Positions 17,877 through 26,000 of a DNA stretch of 64,000 bases are shown piece after piece. Source of the DNA: JAJVHZ01 sp041395385 (GTDB lineage Bacteria > Pseudomonadota > Gammaproteobacteria > JAJPIJ01); the NCBI GenBank assembly GCA_041395385.1, contig JAWLAN010000012.1, positions 87,744 to 151,743 on the forward strand, given 5' to 3'. Under the pieces are notes generated by a model. It was not told the origin of the DNA and ran no database searches. It saw only the letters and a list, made by a program, of their open reading frames with translations. The position numbers and the translations under genes are program-made. Positions within the stretch are counted from its first letter, which is position 1, and each line of letters starts with the position of its first letter.

Positions 17877-18146
17877 ATGTCGTCGCGCAAGATACTCGCA
17901 CTGTGCCTGACCCTGGTCGCGCCGTTGGCGGCCGCCGAGGGGCGTTACCAGGCCGTACCCGTCTACAACCCCACGGACGGATCGAGCAAAATTTTCATCC
18001 TCGACACGCAGAACGGTCAGATGTGGACCTGGATGGAGGTCGGCGCCTCCTCGAGCGGGGCTGCGGGCCGCTTCCTCATCTACCAGGGGCAGGTGCGCCC
18101 GGGCAAACGCATGGGCGAGATCGTCGACGAGGCCGGCGGCCGCTGA
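17877..18146 (+). CDS. Small secreted protein of unknown function
   Basis: 89 residues from the ATG at 17877, chosen because AAGGAG lies 7 bases upstream; the open frame extends far upstream only as the shadow of gshA. A signal peptide is evident (KILALCLTLVAPLAAAE, cleavage near residue 21). The mature part has VYNPTDGSSKIFILDTQNGQ and MWTWMEVG, like a small beta-sandwich with a DxxxGxxW pattern seen in several uncharacterised periplasmic proteins. No function can be assigned. Confidence 0.75.
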   Translation: MSSRKILALCLTLVAPLAAAEGRYQAVPVYNPTDGSSKIFILDTQNGQMWTWMEVGASSSGAAGRFLIYQGQVRPGKRMGEIVDEAGGR

Positions 18147-18178
18147 GGCAGAGGGGGCAGGCGCCGCTACGCGCCCCG

Positions 18179-19108
18179 TCATCGCGACAACCAGTGCGCG
18201 AGGATCCACTCCGCGCAGCGTGACGCCTCTTCCAGGGGCGTGCGCGCGGGCTGCAGCTTCCGATCGATGCGCCATTGCGAGTAACGCCGGACGTCGCCGC
18301 GCTCGACGAGCGCGGCGAGCCCCCCCTCTATCCGCGACGGCGCGCGCGCCGGCAGTTCCAGCAGGCCGACCGCGGCGCCCGCCGTCAGCGCCTCGTAGAG
18401 CATGGAAACGCTGTCCGGCGTGACCCACACCGTGGCGCTCCGCGAGAGGGCCTCGCGCAGCCAGTCCCCGCCGACGTCCTCATAGTGCACGAACTCCGCG
18501 TTGCGCAGTTGCAGCCCGCGCAACGCCTCCCGCATGGTGGCCGGCGTGCGTCGCGAGTCGGCGATCTGCCAGGCAATCTCCGGGCACCGGCCCACCACGT
18601 CGCTGAGCTGTCGCAGCACCTCGGCATCGTTCCATTGATAGTGAGCGGACTGTCCGCCGATCAGTAGCAGTCCACGGCCGGCGTCAAGCGTGGTCGAACG
18701 CACCACGCGATTCATGGCGCCTTGCGTGAGGATCACGCCGTCACCGGGCGCGACAGCGTCGTGCTGCGGGATGACGCAGAGGTCGAACCATCGACGCGGC
18801 AGGCTGGGCTTCATCAGCACGACGACGCGGCCGCCGCAGGCCCGCCGCGCGGCCAGCATGGGCAGGTGCGTGGCATGGCCCGCCCCGATGAGCAGCGTCG
18901 GCCGTGGCAACGCCGCGCCCGGCGCGTATCGTCTCGTCAGCAGGGCCCGGAGCAACGCTCCGGCGGACGGAACCTCCAGGGTGTGATGCTGCAACGGCAC
19001 GCGGCGCGCGAGCGCGTCGATGAGGCCCAGGGATTGATTGTCGTGTCCCGGCCTGCCGTCGCTGAAGCGCCAGACGACGACGGCCGAGGCGCGATCGCTA
19101 TTCGACAA
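18179..19108 (-). CDS. ELM1/GtrOC1-family protein (mitochondrial fission ELM1-like)
   Basis: 309 residues. Family features: WRFSDGRPGHDNQSLGL at residues 13-29, IGAGHATHLPMLAARR near 93, MKPSLPRRWFDLCVIPQHD near 118, then VTPDSVSMLYEALTAG near 245. These resemble the donor-site region of GT-B glycosyltransferases, and the bacterial proteins are thought to act in envelope sugar transfer. The start is a TTG whose region overlaps the end of the zinc-finger gene by 11 bases, indicating translational coupling. Exact activity is unproven for the family. Confidence 0.85.
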   Translation of the reverse strand: MSNSDRASAVVVWRFSDGRPGHDNQSLGLIDALARRVPLQHHTLEVPSAGALLRALLTRRYAPGAALPRPTLLIGAGHATHLPMLAARRACGGRVVVLMKPSLPRRWFDLCVIPQHDAVAPGDGVILTQGAMNRVVRSTTLDAGRGLLLIGGQSAHYQWNDAEVLRQLSDVVGRCPEIAWQIADSRRTPATMREALRGLQLRNAEFVHYEDVGGDWLREALSRSATVWVTPDSVSMLYEALTAGAAVGLLELPARAPSRIEGGLAALVERGDVRRYSQWRIDRKLQPARTPLEEASRCAEWILAHWLSR

Positions 19109-19295
19109 GCACGAACTCGGTGCCGCAGTAAGGGCACTTGGCCTTGCCGGTCTCCTCGATCGGCAGGAACACCCGCGGGTGCGAATTCCACAGCGAGGTG
19201 CCGGGCGTCGGGCAGTGCAGGGGCAGATCCTTGCGCGTCACCTCCTGGACGGTTTGTGCGTTGGGTAGTGCCGTGTCGGATGCCTGCTTCGCCAT
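19098..19295 (-). CDS. Zinc-finger protein, zf-CHCC type
   Basis: 65 residues from the ATG at 19295. Zinc ligands are visible in LHCPTPGTSLWNSHPRVFL and KAKCPYCGTEFVL, giving the Cys-His-Cys-Cys set. The domain is shared with the mitochondrial complex I accessory subunit NDUFS6, but the bacterial role is unknown. A longer frame begins at 19322 without support. It lies between ilvE (85 bases upstream) and the ELM1-like gene (overlapping), an arrangement seen in other gammaproteobacteria. Confidence 0.88.
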   Translation of the reverse strand: MAKQASDTALPNAQTVQEVTRKDLPLHCPTPGTSLWNSHPRVFLPIEETGKAKCPYCGTEFVLVE

Positions 19296-19380
19296 AGATC
19301 TATCTCTCTCGCTGGCGGGCACGTCGTATGCCCGGGGGTGAATCGCACTGCATATCTCGCGCCGCGCCGGCCACTCCGCA

Positions 19381-20301
19381 CTAGACGTAGGTCAACCAGG
19401 ATTGCCGATCCGCGCGCCGGCCGTGCACCACGTCGAAGTACAGCGACTGCAGCTTGGCGGTGATCGGTCCGCGCGTGCCGGCGCCGATGCGCCGCCCGTC
19501 GAGCTCGCGTATCGGAGTCACTTCCGCCGCGGTGCCGGTAAAGAACGCTTCGTCGGCGATGTACACCTCGTCGCGCGTGATGCGGCGCTCCCTGACGGTC
19601 AGGCCCGTGTCGGCGGCCAGCGTCATGATCGTCTCGCGCGTGATGCCTTCCAGCGCCGAGGTCGCGTCCGGCGTGCGCAGCTCGCCGTTGCGGACGATGA
19701 AGATGTTCTCGCCGCTGCCCTCGGACACGTAGCCCTCCGTATCGAGCAGCAACGCCTCGTCGTAGCCGCATTCGATCGCCTCGCGCAGCGCCAGCATGGA
19801 ATTCATGTAATTGCCGTTGGCCTTGGCCTTGCACATGGTGATGTTGGCGTGATGGCGCGTGTAGGAGGAGGTGCGAATGCGTATGCCCTGCTGCATGCCG
19901 TCCTCGCCCAGGTACGAACCCCACGACCAGGCAGCGACCATCACGTGCGTCCTGAGATTGTCGGCGCGCAGGCCCATGCCTTCGGACCCGAGGAAGCACA
20001 TCGGGCGGATGTAGGCGGACTCGAGCTTGTTTTCGCGCACCGCCGCGAGGCACGCCTCGGTGATCTGCTCCTGATCGCAAGGCATCTCCATGCGCAGTAT
20101 GTGGGCGGAATTGAACAGGCGCTGCACGTGCTCGGACAGACGGAAGATGGCGGCTCCGCGATCGGTCTTGTAGGCGCGTATGCCCTCGAAGACCCCCAGT
20201 CCGTAATGCAGCGTATGCGTCAGCACATGCGTCTTGGCCTCGCGCCACGGCACCAGTTTGCCGTCGAGCCAGATCACGCCATCACGATCATCCATTCCCA
20301 T
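19381..20301 (-). CDS. ilvE: Branched-chain amino acid aminotransferase
   Basis: 306 residues, typical of the IlvE (class IV PLP) family. Key segments are THTLHYGLGVFEGIRAY near residue 29, the PLP lysine in CKAKANGNYMNS (Lys160), EGYVSEGSGENIFIV near 190, and FFTGTAAEVTPI near 250. It performs the last step of valine, leucine and isoleucine synthesis, with glutamate as amino donor. Its start overlaps the end of glnE by 14 bases, so they form one transcription unit. Confidence 0.96.
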   Translation of the reverse strand: MGMDDRDGVIWLDGKLVPWREAKTHVLTHTLHYGLGVFEGIRAYKTDRGAAIFRLSEHVQRLFNSAHILRMEMPCDQEQITEACLAAVRENKLESAYIRPMCFLGSEGMGLRADNLRTHVMVAAWSWGSYLGEDGMQQGIRIRTSSYTRHHANITMCKAKANGNYMNSMLALREAIECGYDEALLLDTEGYVSEGSGENIFIVRNGELRTPDATSALEGITRETIMTLAADTGLTVRERRITRDEVYIADEAFFTGTAAEVTPIRELDGRRIGAGTRGPITAKLQSLYFDVVHGRRADRQSWLTYV

Positions 20302-23215
20302 CTTCGGAACCTTTCGATACGTCGTCCAACAGAAACTCGCGCCAAAGCCCGGTCACCAGGCGACGCTGCTCCCGGAACTCGCTATCGGGCACGCGGGCGG
20401 GCTGTTCCTGCAGCGCGCAGCGGTGGATGCGGTGGCGCATTGCGAAATACGCGTCGCGCAATTCCGCACACGCCGTCGCCGGCAGTACCCCACAATCGCT
20501 GAAGACCTCGAGCAGCCGCTTGTTGTCCGTCCACGTGAGCAGCGCGGGCTGAGCCGCCGCGTGGGCGAGTACGCCATATTGCACCATAAATTCGATATCC
20601 GTGATACCGCCCGGATCCTGCTTCAGGTCGAACACGCCCGGCTCCGAGGAGGCGTGCTCCCCGCGCATGCGCGCCCGCATCTCGATGATCTCCTGCCTCA
20701 GCGTCGCGCGTTCTCGGCGTCGCCCGAGCACCTCGCGCCGTATCGCCTCGAACTGATCGCCCACCGCCGCGTGTCCGCCGACGAAGCGCGCACGCACGAG
20801 CGCCTGATGCTCCCATGTCCACGCCTGCTCGCGCTGGTACCTGCCGTAGGCCTCGATGCTGCTCACCAGCAGGCCGGCCGCACCGCTCGGCCGCAGGCGG
20901 GTGTCGACCTCGTAGGCGACGCCGGCCGGTGTCAGCGTCGAGATGAGGTGGATGATGCGTTGTCCGAGGCGGGTGAAAAAAGTGGCGTTGTCGAGCGGAC
21001 GCGCGCCATCGGTGCTCTGGTCTTCACCGGCGCTGTCGTGCAGGAATACCAGATCGAGGTCCGACCCGTAGCCGAGCTCCAGCCCGCCCAGCTTGCCGTA
21101 GGCGACGATGGCGAAACCGGCCGGTCGCCGCGCCTCGGGGGGGCCGCAAAGCGGCTGTCCGTGGCGATCCACGAGATGCCTCCAGGCCAGTTCCAGGGCC
21201 ACGCGCAGCACCGTCTCGGCGATCCACGAGAGGTGGTTGCTGACCTCCGGCAACGGCAGATGCCCGGTGAGGTCCGAGGCCGCCACGCGCAGCACCTCCG
21301 CCTGCCGAAAATGCCGCAGCACCTCCATCTGGCGTTCCAGATCCTCCGGTGGATGCTTGGCGATCTCGTTGCGCAGCGTCTGTTCGAGCTGGACCGCCGA
21401 CGGCGGCGCATAGAGCGCGCGCGGATCGAGCAGCTCATCGAGCAGTATCGGCTGGCGGACTATGCAGCCGGCTATCCACGGGCTGGCAGCCACCAGCCGC
21501 GCCAGCTGCCGCAACGCCTGCGGCTGCTCGGCGAGCAGCGCGAGGTAGACGCTGCGGCGCGCGACCGTCTCGAGCAGCTGAAAGATGCGCTGCAGCGCGA
21601 CCCGCTCGTCGTCATGCCCGGCCACGGTCCGCAGGATCATCGGCAGCAGGCGCTGCAGGCGCTCCTGGCCGTGCCGGCTCAGCCGGCCGATGTCGGGCGC
21701 GGCACGTAACCCGTCGATGTCCTGCAGCACGCCGGCGGGATTGGCGAAGCCGAGTGTGGCGAGGACTCTCTCGGCCCCCTCGCCGCTCAACTGCCCTGAC
21801 CAGATCGCATCCACGCCGCTGTCTTCTCCCGACGGTGCGCTCACGCCCTTCGCCGATTCCGGCACTTCCAGCAGCCGCGAGAAGTGGTTCTCCACGTTGG
21901 CGCGATGCCGCGCGAGCTCCGCCGCGAAGGCCTGCCAGGAGTCAAATCCCATGCCCAGCGCGACGCGCGCCCGGTCCTCCTGCGTCTCCGGCAGGGTCTG
22001 CGTCTGCTGATCGTCGATTTGCTGCAACCGGTGCTCGGTGTTGCGCAGGAAGCGATAGGCCTCGAGGAGCTCCGCCACGGTCTGTGCCGGCAGCTCGTTC
22101 AGGGCCTCGAGGGCGAGGAGGACCTCACAGGTCGGCCGCACCCTGAGCGCCGGTTCGCGGCCGCCGCGGATCAACTGGAACATCTGGGCGATGAATTCGA
22201 TCTCGCGTATGCCGCCGCGACCGCGCTTGACGTCGTCGTGCAGCTCGGCGCGCGCGACCTCGGTGTTGATCAACGCCTTCATCTCGCGCAGGGCCTGCAA
22301 TGCGCCGAAATCGATGTAGCGCCGGTAGACGAACGGACGCAGGCCCGTCAGGAAGGCCTCGCCGGCGTCGTGGTCGCCGGCGCAGATGCGCGCCTTGATC
22401 ATCGCGTAGCGCTCCCAGTCGCGCGCGTGAGTCGTGTAGTAGCTCTCCATCGCCGCCACGCTCTGGGTCAGCGCGCCGCTGTCGCCGAACGGACGCAGGC
22501 GCATGTCGACACGAAAGACGAAGCCCTCCTCGCCCTGCTCCTGCAGCAGCTTGCCCAGCCGGCGTCCCAGGCGATCGAAGAACTCCTGGTTGGAAACGCT
22601 GCGCGCACCGCCGCCGGTCTCGCCGCCGCGCGGGTAGCCGTAGATGAGATCGATGTCGGAGGAGAAATTCAGCTCCTCCCCGCCGAGCTTGCCCATGGCG
22701 ATGACGAACAGCCGCTGCGGCACGCCCCGATCGTCGTGCGGTTCGCCATGGCTGACCGCCTGATCGCGATACAACCAGTCGAGCGTCGCATCCGTCAGCG
22801 CGTCCGCGAGCCAGGACGTCTCGCGCAGGGTCGCATCGAGATCGGCCAGCCCGCCGATGTCCCGCCATGCGACCCGCACCATCTCCCGGTGACGGAACCG
22901 CCGCAGGGCGATTGCCAGCGAGCGCTCGTCCACGACGGTCGCCAGCGCGATCCGTACCCGTTCGCGCAGCTCGCCTGCCTCGTAGGGGCGCTCGATGTCA
23001 CCGCTGCCGATCAGGTCCTGAACCAGCTGCGGATTCCGCTGGCACTGTCCGGCCACGTATCGGCTCGCGCCCAGGACCTTCGGCAACGCCATGATCGCGG
23101 CGGAGGGCGCGCCGGGCGGCAGGCCCTGGCGGGCAATCTCCCCCCAGCTTCGCTCGACCTCCGCGCGCAGGATCGGCGGGATGCCCGCCAGCGCGTCAAA
23201 CACGCCCTCATTCAT
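20288..23215 (-). CDS. glnE: Glutamine synthetase adenylyltransferase/deadenylylase
   Basis: 975 residues, bifunctional. The two nucleotidyltransferase halves are both intact: MGKLGGEELNFSSDIDLIYG in the N-terminal, adenylyl-removing half and YGKLGGLELGYGSDLDLVF in the C-terminal, adenylylating half. Each half carries its GSD/SSD metal site. It controls glutamine synthetase by reversible AMP addition in response to PII. The ATG at 23215 was chosen because the family starts near here; a frame to 23272 is open but unsupported. It begins the unit glnE-ilvE-zinc finger-ELM1. Confidence 0.96.
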   Translation of the reverse strand: MNEGVFDALAGIPPILRAEVERSWGEIARQGLPPGAPSAAIMALPKVLGASRYVAGQCQRNPQLVQDLIGSGDIERPYEAGELRERVRIALATVVDERSLAIALRRFRHREMVRVAWRDIGGLADLDATLRETSWLADALTDATLDWLYRDQAVSHGEPHDDRGVPQRLFVIAMGKLGGEELNFSSDIDLIYGYPRGGETGGGARSVSNQEFFDRLGRRLGKLLQEQGEEGFVFRVDMRLRPFGDSGALTQSVAAMESYYTTHARDWERYAMIKARICAGDHDAGEAFLTGLRPFVYRRYIDFGALQALREMKALINTEVARAELHDDVKRGRGGIREIEFIAQMFQLIRGGREPALRVRPTCEVLLALEALNELPAQTVAELLEAYRFLRNTEHRLQQIDDQQTQTLPETQEDRARVALGMGFDSWQAFAAELARHRANVENHFSRLLEVPESAKGVSAPSGEDSGVDAIWSGQLSGEGAERVLATLGFANPAGVLQDIDGLRAAPDIGRLSRHGQERLQRLLPMILRTVAGHDDERVALQRIFQLLETVARRSVYLALLAEQPQALRQLARLVAASPWIAGCIVRQPILLDELLDPRALYAPPSAVQLEQTLRNEIAKHPPEDLERQMEVLRHFRQAEVLRVAASDLTGHLPLPEVSNHLSWIAETVLRVALELAWRHLVDRHGQPLCGPPEARRPAGFAIVAYGKLGGLELGYGSDLDLVFLHDSAGEDQSTDGARPLDNATFFTRLGQRIIHLISTLTPAGVAYEVDTRLRPSGAAGLLVSSIEAYGRYQREQAWTWEHQALVRARFVGGHAAVGDQFEAIRREVLGRRRERATLRQEIIEMRARMRGEHASSEPGVFDLKQDPGGITDIEFMVQYGVLAHAAAQPALLTWTDNKRLLEVFSDCGVLPATACAELRDAYFAMRHRIHRCALQEQPARVPDSEFREQRRLVTGLWREFLLDDVSKGSEDGNG

Positions 23216-23280
23216 GGCAGAATGCGCGCGGTTCGCCGCGCAACTCGCTACCGCTCGTAAACCGATCGTCACTGCAGCTC

Positions 23281-24063
23281 ATGCCCGTCAAAGACTCCAC
23301 ACGTCGCGTCGTCGCCATCGGCGGGGGGCGCGTGCGCACCGCGACGCCGCAGACCACCGAGATCGACCGGGAAACAGTCCGGCTCGCCGGCCGGCGCCGG
23401 CCGCGCCTGCTCTTCCTGCCGACGGCCAGTCTGGACGCCGCCGACTACTGCGAGGCCATTATCCGGCATTTTGGCGGCACACTGGGCTGCCGCGTCGATA
23501 CCCTGCTGCTTTGCCGCGATCGCCCTGGACCGCGCGAACTCGCCGCCCGCATCGCCGCCGCCGACGTCATCTACGTCGGCGGCGGCAATACCCTGCGCAT
23601 GATGCGAATGTGGCGGCAGCTCGGCGTCGACCGCCTGCTCGATGCGGCTCGGCGCCGCGGCGCCGTCCTGAGCGGACTCAGCGCCGGCGCCATCTGCTGG
23701 TTTCGCGCCGGCAACAGCGATGCGCGCAAATTCAGCAACCCCGGGGACCAGACGCTGATCCGGGTTCGGGGACTGGATTTCATCGGCGCCTTGGCCTGCC
23801 CGCATTACGACTCCGAGCAGCACCGGCGCACGGCACTGAAGGCCATGATGCGGACCACCGCGGGCGTGGCCATCGCCCTGGAGGACTGCGCGGCGATCGA
23901 GATCGTGGACGATCGATACCGTATCCTGGCCTCGAGGCGCGGCGCGCGGGCCTACCGCGTCTTCTGGCGCTCCGGACATTATCACAACGATGAACTGCGT
24001 CCGCACGGCGATTATCGGCGGCTGTCCGATCTGCTCGACAAGAACACCGATCTGGAGACCTGA
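23281..24063 (+). CDS. pepE: Peptidase E / cyanophycinase-like serine hydrolase (family S51)
   Basis: 260 residues. The nucleophile Ser134 sits in the elbow GLSAGAICWF, preceded by VIYVGGGNTLRMMRMW near 97, both signatures of S51. The His of the usual triad may be in CPHYDSEQHRR near 173. Relatives either cleave Asp-X dipeptides (PepE) or break down cyanophycin, and the sequence alone does not settle which. It starts 65 bases from the divergent glnE and is followed 2 bases later by a Dabb-domain gene. Confidence 0.82.
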   Translation: MPVKDSTRRVVAIGGGRVRTATPQTTEIDRETVRLAGRRRPRLLFLPTASLDAADYCEAIIRHFGGTLGCRVDTLLLCRDRPGPRELAARIAAADVIYVGGGNTLRMMRMWRQLGVDRLLDAARRRGAVLSGLSAGAICWFRAGNSDARKFSNPGDQTLIRVRGLDFIGALACPHYDSEQHRRTALKAMMRTTAGVAIALEDCAAIEIVDDRYRILASRRGARAYRVFWRSGHYHNDELRPHGDYRRLSDLLDKNTDLET

Positions 24064-24065
24064 GT

Positions 24066-24365
24066 ATGCTCAAACACATTGTCATGTGGCGCGTGCGCGC
24101 CACCGCGGAACTAACCCAGGCAGAGAACGCCGCCGAGATGAAGCGCGCGCTGGAGGCGCTGCGCGGCCGCATACCGGGGCTGCTCGCCATCGAGGTCGGC
24201 ATCAACGCCATCCCCGGCGGCGAGGCCAGCGACGTGGTCCTCTGTTCCGAATTCGCCGACCGCGAAGCGCTCGCCGCCTACCTGAAACACCCGGAGCACG
24301 AGCGTGTGGCGGAGTTCGTGAAGGAGGTGCGCGTGGAGCGCCGCGTGGCCGACTACGAGGCCTGA
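24066..24365 (+). CDS. Dabb (stress-responsive A/B barrel) domain protein
   Basis: 99 residues, one Dabb domain: starts LKHIVMWRVR, with IPGLLAIEVGIN in the middle and HPEHERVAEFVKEV near 76-90. These small dimeric barrels bind varied small molecules and no specific activity can be given. It is separated from the pepE stop by 2 bases and so is probably translated from the same message. Confidence 0.88.
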   Translation: MLKHIVMWRVRATAELTQAENAAEMKRALEALRGRIPGLLAIEVGINAIPGGEASDVVLCSEFADREALAAYLKHPEHERVAEFVKEVRVERRVADYEA

Positions 24366-24372
24366 GCGCGCG

Positions 24373-25086
24373 TCATTTCCCCCCGGCTCTCTCCAGCTCC
24401 TCCAGGCGCCGCATCAGGAACCGCCGCTCGGCGGGGTCGGTGACCCGGCCGCTCTCGAGCAAGCCGCCGAGCAAGACCTTCGCGGCCTCGGTCTCACCCA
24501 TGTCGACCCGCACGAAGATGCTCATCTGCGTGACCCATGATGGGACACGCGGGTCGGTCACGTGCGTGGCCAGGGCGTCGGCGTACCGCAACGCCAGCGG
24601 CATGTCATGGAGGCGGTGGCGCGCAACGAACACGGCGTGCGCCATCCACGGCCAGCGCCGGTTCGGATCCTTCAGGAACTCCTCGTGGACGAACTCCAGC
24701 ATCATCCGCTGTTTCGCCGGCTCGGATACTTCGCCATAGAGGCGGGCGGCGGCGAGCAGCGGGTAGGAGGCGCGCTCGTCGAGCCGCAGTATCGCGCCCA
24801 GCCATGCGATGACGCGGCCGTAGTCCAGGGCGCGGAACGGAATGCTGATGCCCGGCTGATTGTCGAAGGCCTGCAAACGCAGCATCAGCACCTTCGCGAA
24901 CGAGGTCCGGTCTCCCGCGGCGGCGACCTCGAGCACCGGCTGGGGCGGCGGCGGCGCGAGCTCGGTCGCGGCGGCGCTCGGTGCCGGCAGTCCATGATGC
25001 CAGTAGAGCTGCGCCGCCAGTGCCAGCGGCAACACGGCCAGCACGGACAGCGGCACGGCCGCGACCGACCGCTCCCGCGCGCCCAT
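24373..25086 (-). CDS. Membrane-anchored protein of unknown function, partner of an ABC permease
   Basis: 237 residues from the ATG at 25086. One N-terminal membrane helix (VAAVPLSVLAVLPLALAAQL) is followed by a Pro-rich linker and then an all-helical region from about residue 60 with TPR-like spacing (LLAAARLYGEVSEPAKQRMM, LRYADALATHV). Its start overlaps the stop of the permease gene (TGATG), so they are translationally coupled and probably act together at the membrane. The longer frame to 25854 is the shadow of the permease gene. I do not recognise the family. Confidence 0.7.
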   Translation of the reverse strand: MGARERSVAAVPLSVLAVLPLALAAQLYWHHGLPAPSAAATELAPPPPQPVLEVAAAGDRTSFAKVLMLRLQAFDNQPGISIPFRALDYGRVIAWLGAILRLDERASYPLLAAARLYGEVSEPAKQRMMLEFVHEEFLKDPNRRWPWMAHAVFVARHRLHDMPLALRYADALATHVTDPRVPSWVTQMSIFVRVDMGETEAAKVLLGGLLESGRVTDPAERRFLMRRLEELERAGGK

Positions 25087-25856
25087 CAGAAGTTGCGCCG
25101 ATACAGGTCGAACAGACCCGCGGCGATGAGGAGCGCGACGTAGACGGCGGTCTGCGCCGCGATGCCGGCAAGCTCGCCGATGCCGCCGGTTTGATAGATC
25201 AGCCAGTCGGTGGGCGTGAACCGGCCCAGGTCGGGCAGCACGTAGGCGATCCCGTCGACGATGGCCGCTATCAATCGCGACGACGGTTCCGTGGTATCGA
25301 CCAACGGGCCGCGGCTCATCAGGCGGATCGCCTCCATGGTCCGTGACAGCAGGTAGAACGCCGCGACCGCGCTCAGGATCGCCGGCACTTGCGCGAAGGT
25401 GAAGCTGCACAGCAGCGTGAGCGCGACGATGATGAGAAGTTCGCACAGCAGGGAGCAGGCCCAGAGCAGGGCCTGCGTGAACGGCGAATGCAGGGCCAGC
25501 AGCAGCGCGTAGAGGACGACGATGACTACCGCGATGACGGCGAAGCCGGCGAGCTTGCCGAGGTAGTACACATGGCGCGGGAGCGGCAGGGACAGGACCA
25601 TCTCGCTGCCCTTGTCGGCCTGCTCCCTGGCGATGCTCCCGGCGATGAACGCGGCGAGCACGAACACCGCCGCCACGCGCAGGGTCGCGGCGAGGAACGC
25701 CAGCCTGATGGCGTTGCTCTCGGTGACCGCGGCCGCGGCCGCGAGCTCGCTGAGCAGGAAGGCGGCCAAAAGGGTCGCGGCCATCAGGCGCAGCAGGCGG
25801 CCGCGCCTGGCCTCCAGCGCGGTGAACCATGCGATGGTTTTGGTTTGTCTCCACAT
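25086..25856 (-). CDS. ABC-2 type transporter permease
   Basis: 256 residues, six predicted membrane helices and a soluble N-terminus. SIAREQADKGSEMVLSLPLP near residue 78 is the typical coupling segment of ABC-2 permeases (ExxxxTxexlLslPvxr). The ATG at 25856 has AGAGGG 11 bases before it; the frame is open to a TTG at 25892, which lies on top of a possible -10 (TATGAT). No ATPase gene adjoins it in this window, so the complete transporter is not defined here. The substrate is unknown. Confidence 0.75.
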   Translation of the reverse strand: MWRQTKTIAWFTALEARRGRLLRLMAATLLAAFLLSELAAAAAVTESNAIRLAFLAATLRVAAVFVLAAFIAGSIAREQADKGSEMVLSLPLPRHVYYLGKLAGFAVIAVVIVVLYALLLALHSPFTQALLWACSLLCELLIIVALTLLCSFTFAQVPAILSAVAAFYLLSRTMEAIRLMSRGPLVDTTEPSSRLIAAIVDGIAYVLPDLGRFTPTDWLIYQTGGIGELAGIAAQTAVYVALLIAAGLFDLYRRNF

Positions 25857-26000
25857 ACGGTAGGCTGCCCTCTGCAATGAATCATACCGCAATTCATTCC
25901 GCCCGCCGGTCGCCGTTCATGGCGCGCTCGCGCCGTTGCGCCGGCCGCGCAACGCTGTCCCCGGGCACCCGGTCCGCCGACCGGCATCGCCGCAAGGCTC

